A stretch of 64,000 nucleotides of DNA, from the NCBI GenBank assembly GCA_041583135.1, contig JBFHGJ010000001.1:1-64000 (forward strand), in the 5' to 3' direction. Positions 62,494-64,000 of this stretch are shown one piece after another. The stretch's first letter is position 1. Every line of letters starts with the position of its first letter. Source of the stretch: JABSOG01 sp041583135 (GTDB taxonomy: Bacteria > Pseudomonadota > Gammaproteobacteria > Enterobacterales > Alteromonadaceae). The position numbers and the translations under genes are program-made. Under the pieces are notes generated by a model. That model saw nothing but the letters and a program-made list of their open reading frames with translations, had not been told where the DNA came from and ran no database searches.

Positions 62494-62853
62494 ATGAACG
62501 ATATGAGCAAATACAATCAAGCAAACACCAGCAAAATGGGTTGTGAGCTGCTGATTGCCAGCACCAATGCTGATGTTTGCTCTGATGTTGCCGTTAATGG
62601 TTTGGTTGCTGATAACCGTCTTTCTCTTGAGCCTATGCTCTTTGGCTGGGGAGTATTTTCCCCAGCCGCTTTTATCGCAAGCGCACACGCAAGACAGACT
62701 AAGATGGCAAGTTCATACCGCGCTCAGGTTAAACACTCTATCCAATCGACCCCTCTTTCTCTTGAGCCGATGCTCTTTGGCTGGGGAATGTTATCCCCAG
62801 CCGCTTTTATCGGCTGGCAAGCGAAGGCACAAGCGGTTGGGAAGGTACATTGA
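62494..62853 (+). CDS. Possible 119-aa protein with a duplicated 19-residue segment
   Basis: ATG 62494 opens an ORF ending at 62853; GAGTG lies about 10 bases upstream. The segment LSLEPMLFGWGxxSPAAFI occurs twice, at about residues 43-61 and 88-106, in the same frame, 135 bases apart. The duplicated DNA contains a hairpin (see 62620). No family is recognised, and there is no signal peptide. It could be a real repeated peptide or an open frame produced by the repeat. Confidence 0.3.
   Translation: MNDMSKYNQANTSKMGCELLIASTNADVCSDVAVNGLVADNRLSLEPMLFGWGVFSPAAFIASAHARQTKMASSYRAQVKHSIQSTPLSLEPMLFGWGMLSPAAFIGWQAKAQAVGKVH
62620..62677 (+). repeat. 58-bp direct repeat with hairpin, copy 1
   Basis: Contains GGCTGGGGA-6 bases-TCCCCAGCC, a 9-bp stem with six-base loop. 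It differs from copy 2 (62755-62812) at four positions: one synonymous site and three of the six loop bases. Confidence 0.75.
62755..62812 (+). repeat. 58-bp direct repeat with hairpin, copy 2
   Basis: Same stem as copy 1 with a different loop. A shorter relative (ttgagccgctggggtaacccc) may lie at 62860-62880. Confidence 0.75.
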
Positions 62854-62982
62854 ATTGGTTTGAGCCGCTGGGGTAACCCCCTAGGTGACTTAAACAACCC
62901 GTTTTGATTTAATTGCAGTTTAGGTTAAATCAAAAAGCCGGATTTTTCCGGTCTGCTCTACCCTTAATATCTATGCTTTTTT

Positions 62983-63006
62983 GGCCAGGCAAGTCCTGGC
63001 CGTTTT
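62983..63006 (+). terminator. Intrinsic terminator between flagellins 2 and 3
   Basis: GGCCAGG pairs with CCTGGCC around a five-base loop, followed by GTTTT. A second hairpin (AAGCCGG/CCGGTC type) lies about 40 bases before it. Confidence 0.7.
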
Positions 63007-63007
63007 A

Positions 63008-63020
63008 TGTATAGGGATAT
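63008..63020 (+). repeat. Post-terminator motif, copy C (partial)
   Basis: TGTATAGGGATAT, identical to the first 13 bases of copies A and B, again directly behind a terminator. Confidence 0.6.
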
Positions 63021-63125
63021 GACTAACGGCAGTTATTGCCACCATAGTGCCTGCTACAAAGCTAGTCTCCTGATTTTTATCAAAAATCCTCCAATTACTT
63101 TTAGACTTCAAACTGAAAAAAAACC

Positions 63126-63152
63126 TAAAGTCACGGCAAAAGTTGCCGATAA
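63126..63152 (+). promoter_or_regulatory. Sigma-28 promoter, distal, upstream of flagellin 3
   Basis: TAAAGTCA (63126-63133), 11-base spacer, GCCGATAA (63145-63152). It lies about 405 bases before flagellin 3. The stretch 63153-63430 shows no convincing gene. Confidence 0.75.
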
Positions 63153-63431
63153 CTATTTAACGGTGAGAGAGTGTCGCAAGCTGGCAACAATCGACCACCG
63201 CAATAAAAGAAATGTATGGCAATGATTGCCGCTAAAAACAAAAGGATTCGACTTTCAATCTGCTGACACAACGGGCCATATGACCGCTTCAACGCTGTTG
63301 AAATCAATGCCCAAACCGGTTGTGTTATTGCTTAGAAAAATACATTTTTTACACTGTGTTTATGACACGGTGGTATTGCCATGTTGCATCGTAAGGGTTT
63401 GAAAAATAATAAAAAATTTATCAAAAAAAAC

Positions 63432-63458
63432 TTAAGTTACGACATCGAATGCCGATAA
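63432..63458 (+). promoter_or_regulatory. Sigma-28 promoter, proximal, upstream of flagellin 3
   Basis: TTAAGTTA (63432-63439), 11-base spacer, GCCGATAA (63451-63458). The -35 box differs from TAAAGTTT at two positions. It lies about 98 bases before the ATG. Confidence 0.7.
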
Positions 63459-63556
63459 CTTAAATAACAAAAGGGTGATAAACAAAATAACAAAAAGCAC
63501 TTAAATAAGTGCAACTATCACTGCTTTAAACAATCAATGTTTTAGGAGATAGAATC

Positions 63557-64000
63557 ATGGCCTTATATGTAAATACCAACGTATCGAGCTTAAATGCACA
63601 ACGTCAATTAATGAATTCAGGCAACACCTTAGACACCGCGTTTAAACGCTTGTCTTCAGGTTTGCGGATCAACAGCGCGGCAGATGATGCTGCCGGCCTA
63701 CAAATCTCTGACCGTTTGACCAGCCAGATCCAAGGTCTTGAGCAAGGTAACCGAAACGCTAACGACGGTATCTCTTTAGCGCAAACCGCTGAAGGTTCAA
63801 TGGACGAAATGACCAACATGTATCAACGTATTCGTACCTTGGCCGCACAGGCTGCCAACGGTTCAAATACCGATTCAGACCGTGCAGCGTTGCAATTGGA
63901 AATGCGTCAGCTAGGCTCAGAGATCAACCGTATCTCTACCGACACCACATTTGGTGGTACTAACTTGCTAGATGGCTCCTTTAAAGCCGAGTTCCAAGTC
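63557..64000 (+). CDS. Flagellin 3 (N-terminal part, cut by window end)
   Basis: The first 148 residues of a third flagellin, beginning MALYVNTNVSSLNAQRQLMNSGNTLDTAFKRL; AGGAG lies 9 bases before the ATG. Closest to flagellins 1 and 2, with changes at TAEGSMDEMTNMYQRIRTLAAQ. The central and C-terminal parts lie outside. Confidence 0.92.
   Translation, partial: MALYVNTNVSSLNAQRQLMNSGNTLDTAFKRLSSGLRINSAADDAAGLQISDRLTSQIQGLEQGNRNANDGISLAQTAEGSMDEMTNMYQRIRTLAAQAANGSNTDSDRAALQLEMRQLGSEINRISTDTTFGGTNLLDGSFKAEFQV

Noticed and set aside
63007..63225. 72-codon ORF upstream of flagellin 3
   Set aside because: It runs through the sigma-28 promoter at 63126 and has no ribosome site.
1..64000. CRISPR arrays, insertion sequences, prophage or integrase genes
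   Set aside because: None seen: no spaced direct repeats of CRISPR type, no transposase or integrase motifs; the tRNA-Arg has no visible attachment repeat or island beside it.

Overview
The window looks like a chromosome segment of a free-living, polarly flagellated gammaproteobacterium of the Shewanella/Alteromonadales type. The reasons are the Vibrio/Shewanella-style flagellar order (flgP-flgT, flgMN, flgA, cheV, cheR, flgBCDE, flgFGHIJ, flgKL, flagellins), Vibrio-type ThyA, DUF3334, YaeQ, RraB, an lldEFG lactate module, and FabR next to a delta-9 desaturase. I cannot fix the species. The replicon is cut inside mutH at the left edge and inside a third flagellin gene at the right edge.

1-5.9 kb to 11.4 kb: mutH (partial, minus) and rppH diverge from a 640-bp spacer holding six consensus DnaA boxes, probably the equivalent of E. 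coli DARS2. Then come ptsP, a TSUP permease, lgt and thyA. They are followed by three tandem lipoprotein genes of the FlgO type behind a near-perfect sigma-54 promoter, far from the main flagellar cluster. After these lies lldEFG (L-lactate oxidation).

11.4-24.1 kb: a 1320-residue propeller hybrid sensor kinase (minus), tRNA-Arg(CCU), a small ORF, a DUF3334 protein, yaeQ, a large secreted PD40/amidohydrolase protein, and two tandem secreted M43 metalloproteases with matching promoters and terminators. A 51-bp tandem repeat lies between the proteases.

24.1-42.6 kb: mostly housekeeping genes: recQ-like helicase, a spermidine-synthase-fold protein, rimJ, rraB, yceH, topB, a two-TM protein, an RTX-like calcium protein, a Sel1 repeat protein, sthA, a desaturase with a FabR operator, fabR, trmA, an M23 peptidase that overlaps a bactofilin gene by 193 bp, a DUF5610-like protein behind a sigma-28 promoter, and murI.

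42.6-64 kb: the flagellar and chemotaxis cluster. The regulatory sites can be read directly. GG-N10-GC sigma-54 promoters precede flgT, flgP, flgB, flgF (and perhaps flgA). TAAA-type N11 GCCGATAA sigma-28 promoters precede flgM, flgK and each flagellin. This matches the usual hierarchy: sigma-54 for hook and basal body, and sigma-28 for late genes once FlgM is exported. The spaces around the flagellins hold long leaders, small ORFs and a duplicated hairpin sequence that the known genes do not explain.
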